The translations under genes were made by a program, and so were the position numbers. Of a stretch of 39,012 nt of DNA, positions 28,520-37,662 are shown piece after piece; the stretch's first letter is position 1; the number at the start of each line of letters is the position of its first letter. Below the pieces are notes generated by a model, which worked only from the letters and a program-made list of their open reading frames with translations, did no database searches and was not told the DNA's origin. Origin of the DNA: a virus; the IMG/VR virus record IMGVR_UViG_3300043331_001631, positions 1-39,012 of that record; one strand, written 5' to 3'.

Positions 28520-29997
28520 GGAAGAACACCGCCGGCCAGAAGTGGATCGTGTTCGCGTTCAACAGGACGACCAACGCGCCGCAGACCGGCGACGCGGCGA
28601 ACATCACCGCGAACCTCCGCCTCGACGGCGGCGCCGCCAACGCGGTGGACGATACGAATCCCACCGAGCTCGAGGACGGCTACTACGCCTTCGACCTCTC
28701 CCAGGCGGAGGCCAACGGCGACTCGATCGTCATCTGCCCGGCGAGCACGACGGCCGACATCCAGGTGATCGGCGTCCCCGGGGCCGTATGGACGACGACC
28801 GTGCCGGGAACCGTGGCCGCGATCGAGACCGACACGCAGGACCTGCAGGCGCGGCTGCCGGCGGCGCTCGTCGGCGGCCGGATGGACGCGAGCGTCGGGG
28901 CCATGGCCGCGGGCGTCGTGACCGCCTCGGCCGTCGCCACCGGCGCGATCGACGCCGACGCCCTGGCGGCCGACGCCGGCACGGAGATCGGCACGGCGGT
29001 GTGGGCCTCGGCGACCAGGTCGTTGACCGACAAGGCCGGGTTCGCGCTGTCCGCGGCCGGCATCCAGGCGATCTGGGACGCGCTCACGTCGGCGCTGACG
29101 ACGGTCGGGAGCATCGGCAAGCTGCTCGTGGACTACCTCGACATCGCGGTCAGTTCCCGGTTCGACGGGTCGCTGTATCAGGCCCCGCTCGACGCCGACG
29201 CCGTCCGGCTCGCCGTCGGCCTGGCCGCCCCGAGTCTCGACTCGCAGCTCGGCGCCCTCCCGTCTGCCGCCGACGTGGCCACGGCGGTCCGCGGCGAGCT
29301 CGCGCCGGAGCTCGTGGCGCTCGACGCGCCGGTCAGCACGCGCGCGACGGGCCTCCAGGTCGATGCGATTCCGGGTCAGGTCTGGGACGTCGACGCGAGC
29401 CTGCACACGACCAGCGGCAGTACCGGCGAGGCGCTCCTCGCGGGCGCCGGCGGCGGGCCTGGCCTCGATCCGCTCCTGAATGTCGTGCCTGGCGACTACC
29501 CGCCGGGGTCGGCCGGGTATGTGCTCGGCACGCACCTGGACTCCCCGGTGAGCGACTGCCTGCAGGCCGCGAGCTATACGGCGCCGGCCAATGCGGACAT
29601 CACGGCGATCAAGGCGAAGACCGACCTGATCCCGGCCGCGCCGGCCGCGACCGGGGACATCCCGACCGCGGCGGCGATCGCCAGCCAGGTCCGCACGGAG
29701 CTCGCCACCGAGCTCGGGCGCGTGGACGCGTCGGTCAGCTCGCGACTGGCGGCGGCCAGCTACACGGCGGCGCCGACGGCCGACGAGAACGCCGCCGCGC
29801 TGCTCGACCTGGCCGACGCGATCGAGCCCGGGCTGACGCCGCGCGGCGCCCTCCGGCTGACCACAGCGGCCGCCGCCGGCGAGGTCGAGCCCGGCGCGAC
29901 GACGACGGTCAGCAATGTGGGGGCGACGAAGACGCGCATCACGGCAACGACCGACGAGAGCGGCCAGCGCACGGCCGTCGTCGTGGACGTGAGCTAG
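28513..29997 (+). CDS. Long tail fibre with VSSRL-type repeats
   Basis: 494 residues from an ATG overlapping the upstream stop. The N-terminus (KWIVFAFNRTTNAPQTGDAA, LEDGYYAFDLSQAEANGD) looks like an attachment domain. The long middle repeats motifs such as VDASVSSRLAAASYTA and ITAIKAKTDLIP, well known from phage fibres, and forms a thin trimeric shaft. The C-terminus is a small beta domain (TTVSNVGATKTRITATTDES). It is Ala-rich with few aromatics, as expected of shafts. Confidence 0.7.
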   Translation: MLRKNTAGQKWIVFAFNRTTNAPQTGDAANITANLRLDGGAANAVDDTNPTELEDGYYAFDLSQAEANGDSIVICPASTTADIQVIGVPGAVWTTTVPGTVAAIETDTQDLQARLPAALVGGRMDASVGAMAAGVVTASAVATGAIDADALAADAGTEIGTAVWASATRSLTDKAGFALSAAGIQAIWDALTSALTTVGSIGKLLVDYLDIAVSSRFDGSLYQAPLDADAVRLAVGLAAPSLDSQLGALPSAADVATAVRGELAPELVALDAPVSTRATGLQVDAIPGQVWDVDASLHTTSGSTGEALLAGAGGGPGLDPLLNVVPGDYPPGSAGYVLGTHLDSPVSDCLQAASYTAPANADITAIKAKTDLIPAAPAATGDIPTAAAIASQVRTELATELGRVDASVSSRLAAASYTAAPTADENAAALLDLADAIEPGLTPRGALRLTTAAAAGEVEPGATTTVSNVGATKTRITATTDESGQRTAVVVDVS

Positions 29998-30001
29998 GGC
30001 C

Positions 30002-30178
30002 GTGTGGGCGGGACGCTACTGGGCGCCGGCGTACTGGGCCGCGCGGTTCTGGTCGAAAGCCGGCGCCGACGTCGTCCTCGAGCCGACCGTCGTGACGCTG
30101 GCAGGCGCGGCCGTGACGAGCGTGACGCTGACGGCGTCGGCGACGAGCTCCGTGACGCTCGCGGCCTCAGGAGACTGA
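30002..30178 (+). CDS. Small fibre-associated protein with VTLTAS repeats
   Basis: 58 residues from a GTG. The start GRYWAPAYWAARFWSKAGA has the aromatic GRYWAPRYW look of a small structural phage protein. The rest repeats a hexapeptide-like strand (VTLAGA, VTSVTLTASATSSVTLAAS), shared with the next gene. It may form a beta stack in the virion. Confidence 0.5.
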   Translation: MWAGRYWAPAYWAARFWSKAGADVVLEPTVVTLAGAAVTSVTLTASATSSVTLAASGD

Positions 30179-30179
30179 C

Positions 30180-30284
30180 ATGAAGACCGTGACCCTGATA
30201 GCCTCGTGCGTGCGGAGCGTGACGCTGACCGCGTCGATCGCGCCCGCCGTGCAGCTGCAGGCCTCGACGAAGCGAGACGAATAG
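30180..30284 (+). CDS. Tiny VTLTAS-repeat protein
   Basis: 34 residues. It repeats the strand motif of the preceding gene (KTVTLIASCVRSVTLTASIA). The stop is adjacent to the SGNH gene start (TAG then ATG). It could be a partial duplicate of the 30002 gene rather than a separate function. Confidence 0.45.
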   Translation: MKTVTLIASCVRSVTLTASIAPAVQLQASTKRDE

Positions 30285-32237
30285 ATGGCACGCGAAGCGA
30301 ACATCACGAAGGACCACGACTTCTTCACCGGGACGGATTATACGATCAAGTTCCCGGTGACGCAGGCCGACGGCGTCACGCCGGAGGACGTCTCGAGCTG
30401 GGCGCTGTCCTGGGTGCTGAAGAAGCGGAAGACGGACGCCGACGCGGACGCGAAGGTGTCGCGTGTGACGGGCGGCGGCGGCATCGTGATCAGCGGGGTC
30501 TACAACGTCGACCCCGACGTCAATACGCAGCTCGTCGAGGTGCTCGTCGCCGACTCGCACACGTTCGACCTGCCGGCTGGCTCGTACTACCACGAGCTGA
30601 AGCGGACGGACGAAGGGTCAGAGACCGTGCTCGCGTACGGGACCGTCGCGCTGCAGAAGTCGGCGCACGGGGACGGCGGGTTCCCCCTGGATCCGGTGGA
30701 CATCCCGCCCGGGGGCGATCACCTGCGCCTCGTCCAGCGCGACCACACCGTGCCTGGCGGCCTCTCGTACACCGATGCGCCGACGGTCAAGGGCACGAAC
30801 CTTAGCGAAGTTCCGACATCGGCGCTCACGGGCACGCTGCCGGATGCCGTGTTCCCGGCGACGTTGCCGGAGGCGAGCGCGGCCAATCTCACGAACGTCC
30901 CAGCAGCACAACTCACCGGTGCCCTCCCGACGCTCTCCGGCATCGCACTGACGGGTCTGCGTGACGCGATCGGCAGCCGCGCGTGTGCGCCGCTGACGGC
31001 GGCACTCGACGCGGGACAGTCGACGGCGTTCACGGTGCTCGGCGACAGCACGGGAAACGATGTCACTGACTGGGTGTACGTGCTGGCGCAGTCCCTCGCG
31101 GCGCGATACCCCAATCACACGGTGCGGCATCGTCTGTGGACCGATGCCACACAAGCCTATGCGGCTCCGACGGTGCTCCAAACAGGGCCGGCCGGCGAGC
31201 GTTACGTGAATTCGGCTGGCGCGACGGTCATCCTGGCACCAGAGGACGTCGGCAGCCTTCCCGGCGATGCTGATATTCGACTGCGGGTACTCCCTGACGA
31301 TTGGACGCCTAGCGCGAACGCGAACTTCCTGTCGCGGTGGGCCACAGGCAAACTGAGCCGGCGGCTGATGCTGCTGACAAACGCGAAGTTGCACTACCAA
31401 ATTTCTCGCGACGGTACGACGGCAGATACCGCGGCCCAGTCCAGCGTGGCCGTCTCAGACCCTGGTGCCGGCGTCCCTCTGTGGGTCCGCGTCACCCACA
31501 ACACGACCACTGGGGCGGTGAACTTCTACACGTCATCCGACGGCGTGACGTACAGTGCGCTCGGCACCCAGCAGACGATCACGGCGGGCGTGCCCTTCGA
31601 CCCCGACGACGATGCGTACGACCCGGTGGTGAGTTCGGTGACCGATCAGTGGGTCCTCGGTGCATCGTTTTCGGGTCGGATCTACGAGGCTGAGATCCGG
31701 AACGGGATCGATGGGCCATGCGTCAACCCTCGGCCGATTGACGCGTGGGAGGCCCTCGCAGACGGAGTCTTCGCTGGAGCCCCTGTGTTGGATGTCGTCA
31801 ACGCGTCCCACCCGGGTGCGACCCTCGCGTACTTTCTCGATGCGACCCGTCAACCGAAGGTGTTGCAGAACTTCCGCCAAGCGCTGACGCTCGTGAACAT
31901 CGGACACAATCAGGCAGGCCTGCGAGGGCAGGGATTTGCGGAGTACTACGGCTCCCTTCTTGCGGCTGTCCAGGCTCGTCTCCCGATGACCAACGTCGTC
32001 GTGGTGACCCAGAACCCGAAGGTCGCGCCGGCGACGCACATCCTGGCGCACTCGCTCCGACTGCAGCAGATTCACAGCTACGCGCAGGCCCACGGTTATG
32101 ACGTGATTGACGTGTATCGCCACTTCGCTGCGCACGAGGACTTGGCGTCTCTCATGTCGGCTGACGGCATCCATCCCAACGCGACCGGCGGTGCGTTCTG
32201 GGCCAATGTGGTGGGGAACGTGCTGGAGAAGAGCTGA
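30285..32237 (+). CDS. SGNH-hydrolase tail fibre / depolymerase with inserted LamG-like domain
   Basis: 650 residues. Residues 1-125 look like a BppU-type attachment domain (FFTGTDYTIKFPVTQADG). A linker with TNVPAAQLTGALPTL motifs follows. The catalytic part has SGNH blocks: FTVLGDSTGND (Ser255), NIGHNQAG (Asn/His) and DGIHPNATG (Asp627, His630). Between them a lectin-like insert is seen (FLSRWATGKLSRRLMLLTN, WVRVTHNTTTGAVNFYTSSD, SGRIYEAEIRNGIDG). SGNH enzymes remove acyl groups from surface glycans, so this is probably a receptor-modifying fibre tip. Confidence 0.8.
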   Translation: MAREANITKDHDFFTGTDYTIKFPVTQADGVTPEDVSSWALSWVLKKRKTDADADAKVSRVTGGGGIVISGVYNVDPDVNTQLVEVLVADSHTFDLPAGSYYHELKRTDEGSETVLAYGTVALQKSAHGDGGFPLDPVDIPPGGDHLRLVQRDHTVPGGLSYTDAPTVKGTNLSEVPTSALTGTLPDAVFPATLPEASAANLTNVPAAQLTGALPTLSGIALTGLRDAIGSRACAPLTAALDAGQSTAFTVLGDSTGNDVTDWVYVLAQSLAARYPNHTVRHRLWTDATQAYAAPTVLQTGPAGERYVNSAGATVILAPEDVGSLPGDADIRLRVLPDDWTPSANANFLSRWATGKLSRRLMLLTNAKLHYQISRDGTTADTAAQSSVAVSDPGAGVPLWVRVTHNTTTGAVNFYTSSDGVTYSALGTQQTITAGVPFDPDDDAYDPVVSSVTDQWVLGASFSGRIYEAEIRNGIDGPCVNPRPIDAWEALADGVFAGAPVLDVVNASHPGATLAYFLDATRQPKVLQNFRQALTLVNIGHNQAGLRGQGFAEYYGSLLAAVQARLPMTNVVVVTQNPKVAPATHILAHSLRLQQIHSYAQAHGYDVIDVYRHFAAHEDLASLMSADGIHPNATGGAFWANVVGNVLEKS

Positions 32238-32983
32238 TGCGCCCCTGCCTCTTCCCCGGTTGCACCGAGCTTGTCGAGCGCAGCTACTGCGCCGCGCACG
32301 GACGTCCGTCCGCCGCCAAGCGTGGCTATGACCGTCGCTGGCAGGCCTATCGCCGTCAGTGGCTGAAACAGCATCCGCTCTGCGGCGATCGCCTCAACGG
32401 CGCGAACGCCGAGCACAGCGTCTGCGCGCAGCAGCGTCGCGCGGTCGTCGGCAGCCACGTCGATCACATCGTGCCGATCAAGGGTCCAGACGATCCGCTG
32501 TTCTACGACCCCGCGAATCACCAAACGCTCTGCCCCGATTGCCACGCCAGGAAGACCGCGATCGAGAACCAGACGTCCGCCGGCGACGGCCGCATCACCA
32601 TCGTCTGCGGGGAACCAGGCGCGGGCAAGACGATGTTCGTCGCGCGCACGCGGAAGCGCGGCGATCTCGTGTGGGACTTCGATGCGATCGCCGACGTGAT
32701 CGCGCAGTGCCCGACGTATCCACGTCCCGCGCACGTGGCGACGGTGCTGGCGGCGATGCGCGACACGTTCGTGAAGCTGGCGGTGCGCGTGCCGGCTCGC
32801 GTGTTCATCATCGTCGGCGACGAGTTCGCGGCGGCTCGAGTGCACGCGACGATACCGAGTGCGCGGCTGGTCCGGCTGACACGGGCCGGTCGCACCCACG
32901 ACCAGGCGGCGAGCGAGAGCAGCGCCGCGAGCGACGCGGCGATCGCGCGAGCGCGGAAGTCCGCGAGCTCCGCGATCGCCTGA
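32237..32983 (+). CDS. HNH endonuclease fused to a P-loop kinase-like domain
   Basis: 248 residues from an ATG that overlaps the fibre stop by one base. The N-terminal half is HNH (CLFPGCTE, SYCAAHG, VDHIVPIKG, ANHQTLCPDCHARKT) with zinc Cys pairs. The C-terminal half has Walker A GEPGAGKT and DLVWDFDAIA, as in small polynucleotide-kinase or zeta-toxin-like P-loops. In HK97 an HNH beside terminase (gp74) is needed for cos cutting. Here the HNH is linked to a P-loop domain, perhaps to process DNA ends. Confidence 0.75.
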   Translation: MRPCLFPGCTELVERSYCAAHGRPSAAKRGYDRRWQAYRRQWLKQHPLCGDRLNGANAEHSVCAQQRRAVVGSHVDHIVPIKGPDDPLFYDPANHQTLCPDCHARKTAIENQTSAGDGRITIVCGEPGAGKTMFVARTRKRGDLVWDFDAIADVIAQCPTYPRPAHVATVLAAMRDTFVKLAVRVPARVFIIVGDEFAAARVHATIPSARLVRLTRAGRTHDQAASESSAASDAAIARARKSASSAIA

Positions 32984-33026
32984 AGTCCGGCGACCCCCGA
33001 ACTCCGAGCGCTGGGCTGAGCTCGGC

Positions 33027-33090
33027 GGGGGAGGGGGGGGCCGAAATCTCTGGCGCGCGCGGGGCGCGTAGACCGCGCCGGTCTCCGGCG
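33027..33090 (+). other. Candidate cos site
   Basis: Between the HNH gene and small terminase lies a G-run (GGGGGAGGGGGGGG), then CCGAAATCTCTGG, a GC repeat and GTAGACCGCGCCGGTCTCCGG. A similar order (G-run, AAATCTCT, then GACCG) is familiar to me near terminase genes of HNH-bearing phages. The location is right for cos. The exact cut site cannot be read from sequence. Confidence 0.45.
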
Positions 33091-33131
33091 TGCGCGGGCG
33101 ATTTCAAAAGTTCCAGGAGGAATCAAAAGTC

Positions 33132-33677
33132 ATGGGGGGGATCGGCAGCGGGGGGGCGCGAGTCGGGGCTGGCAGGAAGCCGAAGTCCGCGCGGGAGAAG
33201 GTGTTACACGGCACTGCGACGGATGCGGACCGCAAAGCGGCGGTCGCGCCGGCCAATGCGCTCGTGGCCGTCGATCCGCCCGCCGACCTCACCCCAGAGC
33301 AGCGCGTCGTCTGGGACCAGCTCGCCCCCCAGGCCCTGGCCGAGCGAACCCTGGTCGTGGCGACGGCGGCGGCCTTCCGCGACCTCTGCATGGCGATCGT
33401 CTGGCGGGACAAGCTCGGCGCCCAGATCGAGCAGGACGGCCTGACGCTCGGCGGGACCCCGCCGGAAGCGATGTGCCCCAACTGCGAGACGGCCCTGGTG
33501 TTCCCGGCGACCGAGCTCAAGCCGCACCCCCTGCTCCCGGCCCACCGCGGCTGGCAGCAGCGCGTCGAGGCCGGCCTCGCCCGGTTCAAGCTGGCGCCGT
33601 TCGGGAAGCCGCTGATCGCGGACGAGAAGCCTACGGACGACGGGTTCGGCGAATTCGACGGGGTGAAGGTGAACTGA
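33132..33677 (+). CDS. terS: Small terminase subunit
   Basis: 181 residues from the ATG at 33132 with AGGAGG 11 bases upstream. It begins with the terminase-type basic start GGARVGAGRKPKSAREKVL, followed by a helical domain (LTPEQRVVWDQLAPQALAER). A CPNC zinc-like motif (residues about 113-116) and a C-terminal FKLAPFGKPL suggest the P27 family or a relative. The small subunit binds the packaging site, probably the adjacent cos candidate, and loads the large subunit. Confidence 0.7.
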   Translation: MGGIGSGGARVGAGRKPKSAREKVLHGTATDADRKAAVAPANALVAVDPPADLTPEQRVVWDQLAPQALAERTLVVATAAAFRDLCMAIVWRDKLGAQIEQDGLTLGGTPPEAMCPNCETALVFPATELKPHPLLPAHRGWQQRVEAGLARFKLAPFGKPLIADEKPTDDGFGEFDGVKVN

Positions 33678-35389
33678 TGACGGGCGAGCACGCAGCGGTC
33701 GGCGGCAACCCGGTGGACGCGTACGCGCACGCCGTGGTCTCCGGCCGCCTGCTCGCCGGCAAATACCACCGGCTGGCCTGCGAGCGGCACATCCGCGATC
33801 GCGCCCGCGAGAACACGCCCGGGTTCCCCTACCGGTTCGACCTCGAGCAGGCCGAGCGGTTCTTCCGGTTCTCGGCGAAGTTGAAGCACTACAAGGGCCG
33901 CCAGTTCGCCGGGCAGCCCGTCGTGCTGTCGCCGGTGCAGCGGTTCCGACTCGGCTCAGTCTTCGGCTGGCGGCACGTCGAGACCGGCCTGCGTCGATTC
34001 ACGACGGCGTACAACGAGCTTCCCAGGAAGAGCGGCAAGAGCCTCGAGGCGGCGATCGTCGCCGTGTACGTGACGTTCTTCGAGCGCGAGGCGGGCGCCG
34101 AGGGCTACTGCATCGCGACGAAGCGCAAGCAGGCCGAGATCGTCTTCGGCGACGCGAAGCGGCTGGTGAAGGCCTCCGGGCTGAAGAGCCGCATCACGGT
34201 CAACGCCAAGAGCCTGTATCACGAGAAGAGCGCCAGCAAGCTCGAGGCGCTCGGCGCCGACGCCGAGACGACCGACGGCCTCAACCCGTTCCTCATCATC
34301 ACCGACGAGATGCACGCGATGAAGTCGCGCGACCTGATCGACGTGATGGAGAGCGCGACCGGCGCCCGCGTGTCGTTCCTCCACTTTCAGATCACGACCG
34401 CCGGCAGCGACCCGGTCAGCGTCTGCGGCGATCAGCACGACTACGCGACGAAGATCCTCGACGGCGTCCTCGAGGAGGACGAATCCACGGTCGCCTTCTT
34501 CGCGTTCATCGCCCACGCGGACGAGGGCGACGACTGGTGGGACGAGCGGACCTGGCAGAAGGCGAACCCGCACTGGGGCATCAGCGTCAACCCTGAGGAC
34601 CTCCGGAAGCTGGCCGCGAAGGCGAAGAACATGCCGTCCGCGGCCGCGGAGTTCGCCCAGAAGCGGCTGAACGTCTGGGTCAACACCGACCAGCCCTGGC
34701 TGTCGATCGACGGGTGGAAGAAGGGCCAGGTGCCCGACGACCGCGAGCGGTGGCTCGAGTCGCTCGAGCGGCGGCAGTGCTTCATCGGCATCGACCTCAG
34801 CTCGAAGATCGACTTGGCCGCGATCGCCGCGCTCTTCCCCCTCGAGGCGCGCCGCTGGGCGCTCGTCGTCGAGGCCTTCACGCCGGCCGACACGCTCAAG
34901 GAGCGCGCGCACCGCGACCGGGCGCCGTATCAGCGCTGGGTCGATGAGGGCTGGCTGCGCACGATCCCGGGCAATCGCGTCGACTACGACGTGATCCTGG
35001 AAGCCCTGAAGGCGCTGGCCAAGCGGTACGAGGTCCTCGGCATGGGCATCGACCCGTGGAACGCCGGCAATCTGATCAGCGACGCCGAGAAGGAAGGCCT
35101 CGACGTGCCGATCGTCGAGGTGCCCTACACCTTCGCGCACATGTCGGCGCCGTCGAAGGAATGGGAAGCCGACGTCCTCGACGGCCTGGTGGACGCGAAC
35201 GGGAACCCGCTGATGACCTGGTGCACCAGCAACGCGGTGACCCAGAAGGACGGCAAGGACAACATCCTGCCGATCAAGAAGCGCTCGCGCGGCCGCATCG
35301 ATCCGGTCGTGGCGGCGATCATCGCGCGGAAGCTGGCCGGCGTGCCGGAGCCCGAGAAGCAGGACGAGACCGTGGAGGTATGGGCGTGA
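33677..35389 (+). CDS. terL: Large terminase subunit
   Basis: 570 residues, starting at a TGATG overlap. Walker A is LPRKSGKS (Lys121), Walker B FLIITDEMHA (Asp210, Glu211), and the nuclease part has IGIDLSSKIDLAA, MGIDPWNA and RIDPVVA acids. This is the HK97-like Terminase_1 layout: an ATPase that drives DNA into the prohead and a nuclease that cuts it. Length is standard. Confidence 0.92.
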   Translation: MTGEHAAVGGNPVDAYAHAVVSGRLLAGKYHRLACERHIRDRARENTPGFPYRFDLEQAERFFRFSAKLKHYKGRQFAGQPVVLSPVQRFRLGSVFGWRHVETGLRRFTTAYNELPRKSGKSLEAAIVAVYVTFFEREAGAEGYCIATKRKQAEIVFGDAKRLVKASGLKSRITVNAKSLYHEKSASKLEALGADAETTDGLNPFLIITDEMHAMKSRDLIDVMESATGARVSFLHFQITTAGSDPVSVCGDQHDYATKILDGVLEEDESTVAFFAFIAHADEGDDWWDERTWQKANPHWGISVNPEDLRKLAAKAKNMPSAAAEFAQKRLNVWVNTDQPWLSIDGWKKGQVPDDRERWLESLERRQCFIGIDLSSKIDLAAIAALFPLEARRWALVVEAFTPADTLKERAHRDRAPYQRWVDEGWLRTIPGNRVDYDVILEALKALAKRYEVLGMGIDPWNAGNLISDAEKEGLDVPIVEVPYTFAHMSAPSKEWEADVLDGLVDANGNPLMTWCTSNAVTQKDGKDNILPIKKRSRGRIDPVVAAIIARKLAGVPEPEKQDETVEVWA

Positions 35390-35577
35390 TTGGACAGATG
35401 TGGCGCCGCTGGCGCGTGAAACGTGATCTCCGGACGCTCGCCGGCGAGCTCTCGCAGTTCGAGCAGGCCTGCGTCCTCATCCGCGTGATCGAGCAGGACA
35501 AGGATCTCCGCCAGGCGCTCCGGCGCGCCCTGGGCATCAGCGTGGCGGGGACGCCGCGCAAGGGGGCGCGGACGTGA
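35386..35577 (+). CDS. Small head-region protein
   Basis: 63 residues from the GTG at 35386, which overlaps the TerL stop (GTGA) and has GGAGG seven bases upstream; an ATG at 35380 is too close to that site. It is helical and basic (QMWRRWRVKRDLRTLAGELS, FEQACVLIRVIEQDKDLRQA). Small proteins of this kind often lie between terminase and portal; function unknown. Confidence 0.55.
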   Translation: MIGQMWRRWRVKRDLRTLAGELSQFEQACVLIRVIEQDKDLRQALRRALGISVAGTPRKGART

Positions 35578-35756
35578 TCAGCAAGGCCTTGGCGAAGGTG
35601 GCGCTGAGCGACCTCCTGGCGATCGGCGGGATCTCGTCCGTTGTCTACGGCCTGGCGATCCTGCATCCGGCGGCCGCCTGGATCGGCGCCGGCGTGCTCG
35701 CCGGATGGCTCTCGATCGAGCTGGGGCGGCGGGAAGCCGGCCGGCGACAGGAGTAA
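35574..35756 (+). CDS. Small membrane protein between terminase and portal
   Basis: 60 residues from a GTG in a GTGA overlap. Two hydrophobic segments are visible (LLAIGGISSVVYGLAIL and AAAWIGAGVLAGWLSIEL), then a basic end. Small two-span proteins in this position are known in phages of GC-rich hosts. Function unknown. Confidence 0.6.
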   Translation: MISKALAKVALSDLLAIGGISSVVYGLAILHPAAAWIGAGVLAGWLSIELGRREAGRRQE

Positions 35757-35759
35757 GCG

Positions 35760-37070
35760 ATGGGCATTCTCAGGGATTTCTTCGAGCGGCGTTTCGAGCA
35801 GGGCCCCGACTACACCATCAGCGAGGACCCGACCGGACGGTTGCTGTCGTTCGGCCCGCCCTCGGCCGCTGGCGTCCCGGTGAGCGAGGCGCGCGCCGAA
35901 GGCCTGGCCGCGGTGTACGGTTGCACGGGCGTCCTCGCCGACATCGAGGGGTGGGTGCCCCTCAAGCTGCAGCGCGAGCTCGAGGGCGGCGGCAGCGAGG
36001 ACGCGGTGGATCACCCCTTGTACTACCTGCTCCACGACCAGCCGAACCACCTCATGACGGCGTTCGACCTCAAGAACGTGCTGTCGCGGTGGAAGAACCT
36101 GTGGGGCACCGCGTACGCGGAGATCGAATACAACCGCCGCGGCGAACCCGCCGCGCTGTGGCCCCTGCGCACCGACCGGATGGCGCCGCCGACGACGAAC
36201 CACGAGAACCGGCTGACGTGGACCTACCGCCTCCAGAACGGGGGCACGAAGACCTACGTGTGGGACCCGTTCCGTCCGCCGCTCTTCCGCCTGATGATCA
36301 ACTCGCTCGACGGCATCACGGGGCGCTCGCCGGTCCGCGTCGTGATGGACGCGCTCGGCTCGGCGCTGGCCACGCGCGATTTCGGTGCGGCGCTCTTCAA
36401 GAACCAGGCGGCGCCGCGCGGCGTGCTCAAGTTCAAGAGCACCCCGAAGGACCCGGCCACGCGCAAGCGCAACGAGGAGAACTGGAACAAGGTGATGGCC
36501 GGCCCGGCCAACGCCGGCCGCACGGCGGTGCTGCACGGCGACGTGGACTACACGCCGATCGGCATTCCCCCAGCCGAGGCGCAGTTCGTCGAGCTCCTGG
36601 CGGCGCAGCGGCTCGACATCCGCGGCTACATCTACCGGGTGCCGGGCTTCTTGGTCGGCGATACCGAGAAGAGCACGACCTGGGGGACCGGCATCGAGCA
36701 ACAGTTCCGCGGGTTCCTCAACGTCACGATGATGCCGCACTTCACCGCCTGGTCGCAGGCAGTCAAGCGCGACCTGCTGAGCGCGAAGGGCGCCGCGCGG
36801 CACAAGGCCGTGTGGATCACCGACGCGTTCGTGCAGGCGGATCTGCTGCAGCGCGTGCAGGCGCAGAAGCTGCAGATCGAGGCCGGCATCCTCACGCCGA
36901 ACCAGGCGCGCGCGCAGAACGAGCTCGGCCCGCGGCAGTTGCCCGACGGCGGGCGCGATCCCGAGGGCGACGCCTACGTGCGGCCGCTCAACATGACCAC
37001 GACGGCCGAACCGGCGCCGCAGCCGGAGTCGAAGCCCCAGCCCAAGAAGGATGACGACGATGAAAATTGA
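35760..37070 (+). CDS. Portal protein, HK97 family
   Basis: 436 residues. It shows the portal order: VYGCTGVLADIEGWVPLKLQ, WKNLWGTAYAEIEYNRRGE, LWPLRTDRM, SPVRVVMDALGSALATRDFG, and FVELLAAQRLDIRGYIYRVP, then GFLVGD. The tail is Pro/Lys/Asp-rich. The portal forms the dodecameric DNA gate at one head vertex. It overlaps the protease gene by 20 bases. Confidence 0.9.
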   Translation: MGILRDFFERRFEQGPDYTISEDPTGRLLSFGPPSAAGVPVSEARAEGLAAVYGCTGVLADIEGWVPLKLQRELEGGGSEDAVDHPLYYLLHDQPNHLMTAFDLKNVLSRWKNLWGTAYAEIEYNRRGEPAALWPLRTDRMAPPTTNHENRLTWTYRLQNGGTKTYVWDPFRPPLFRLMINSLDGITGRSPVRVVMDALGSALATRDFGAALFKNQAAPRGVLKFKSTPKDPATRKRNEENWNKVMAGPANAGRTAVLHGDVDYTPIGIPPAEAQFVELLAAQRLDIRGYIYRVPGFLVGDTEKSTTWGTGIEQQFRGFLNVTMMPHFTAWSQAVKRDLLSAKGAARHKAVWITDAFVQADLLQRVQAQKLQIEAGILTPNQARAQNELGPRQLPDGGRDPEGDAYVRPLNMTTTAEPAPQPESKPQPKKDDDDEN

Positions 37071-37662
37071 AGCCCGCATGGTTCACGAGCCCGTCAGTGT
37101 GCGGGCGGACGAGGACGGCAGCAAGAAGCTGGACGGCTACGCCGCCGTCTTCAACAAGGAGACGGTCATCGGCGACTTCTTCCGCGAGGTGATCGAGCCT
37201 GGCGCGTTCAAGGGCGCGCTGAAGGACGGCGACGTCCGCGGCCTGTTCAATCACGATCCGAACCAGGTGCTCGGTCGCACGTCGAGCAAGACCATGAAGC
37301 TGGTCGAGGACGACAAGGGGCTGCGCTACGTCATCACCATGCCGGACACGAGCGTCGGGCGCGACGTCCTGGCGCTGGTGGACCGTGGCGATGTGACCGG
37401 CAGCTCGTTCGGCTTCACCGTGAAGCGTGACAGCTGGACCCGGCCGACCGGACCGGGGGATCTCCCGCTGCGCACGATTCACGAGGTCGAGTGGCTGCGC
37501 GACGTCGGGCCCGTCACGTTCCCCGCCTACGAGGAGACCAGCGTCCAGGCGCGGGACGCGGCCGTGGCGGCGATCGTGGCCGCCGAGGCGGCGACCGCGG
37601 CGCCGGGCCTGCACCCGTCGATCGCGGCGGCCTACGTGGACATTGCGGAGGCCGAGTGCTGA
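37051..37662 (+). CDS. Prohead protease, HK97 family (S78)
   Basis: 203 residues from the ATG at 37051 (a second ATG at 37060). The layout is right: LDGYAAVFNKETVIGDFFRE, IEPGAFKGAL, LFNHDPNQVLGRT (His68), GLRYVITMPDTSVGRDVLAL, then GSSFGF (Ser119) and VTFPAYEETSV. The enzyme cuts the capsid scaffold and itself during head maturation. A Glu or Asp as third catalytic residue is not certain by eye. Confidence 0.88.
   Translation: MTTMKIEARMVHEPVSVRADEDGSKKLDGYAAVFNKETVIGDFFREVIEPGAFKGALKDGDVRGLFNHDPNQVLGRTSSKTMKLVEDDKGLRYVITMPDTSVGRDVLALVDRGDVTGSSFGFTVKRDSWTRPTGPGDLPLRTIHEVEWLRDVGPVTFPAYEETSVQARDAAVAAIVAAEAATAAPGLHPSIAAAYVDIAEAEC

Noticed and set aside
27815-32237. Diversity-generating retroelement target
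   Set aside because: No reverse transcriptase or template repeat was seen, and the fibre ends lack a repeated variable region.
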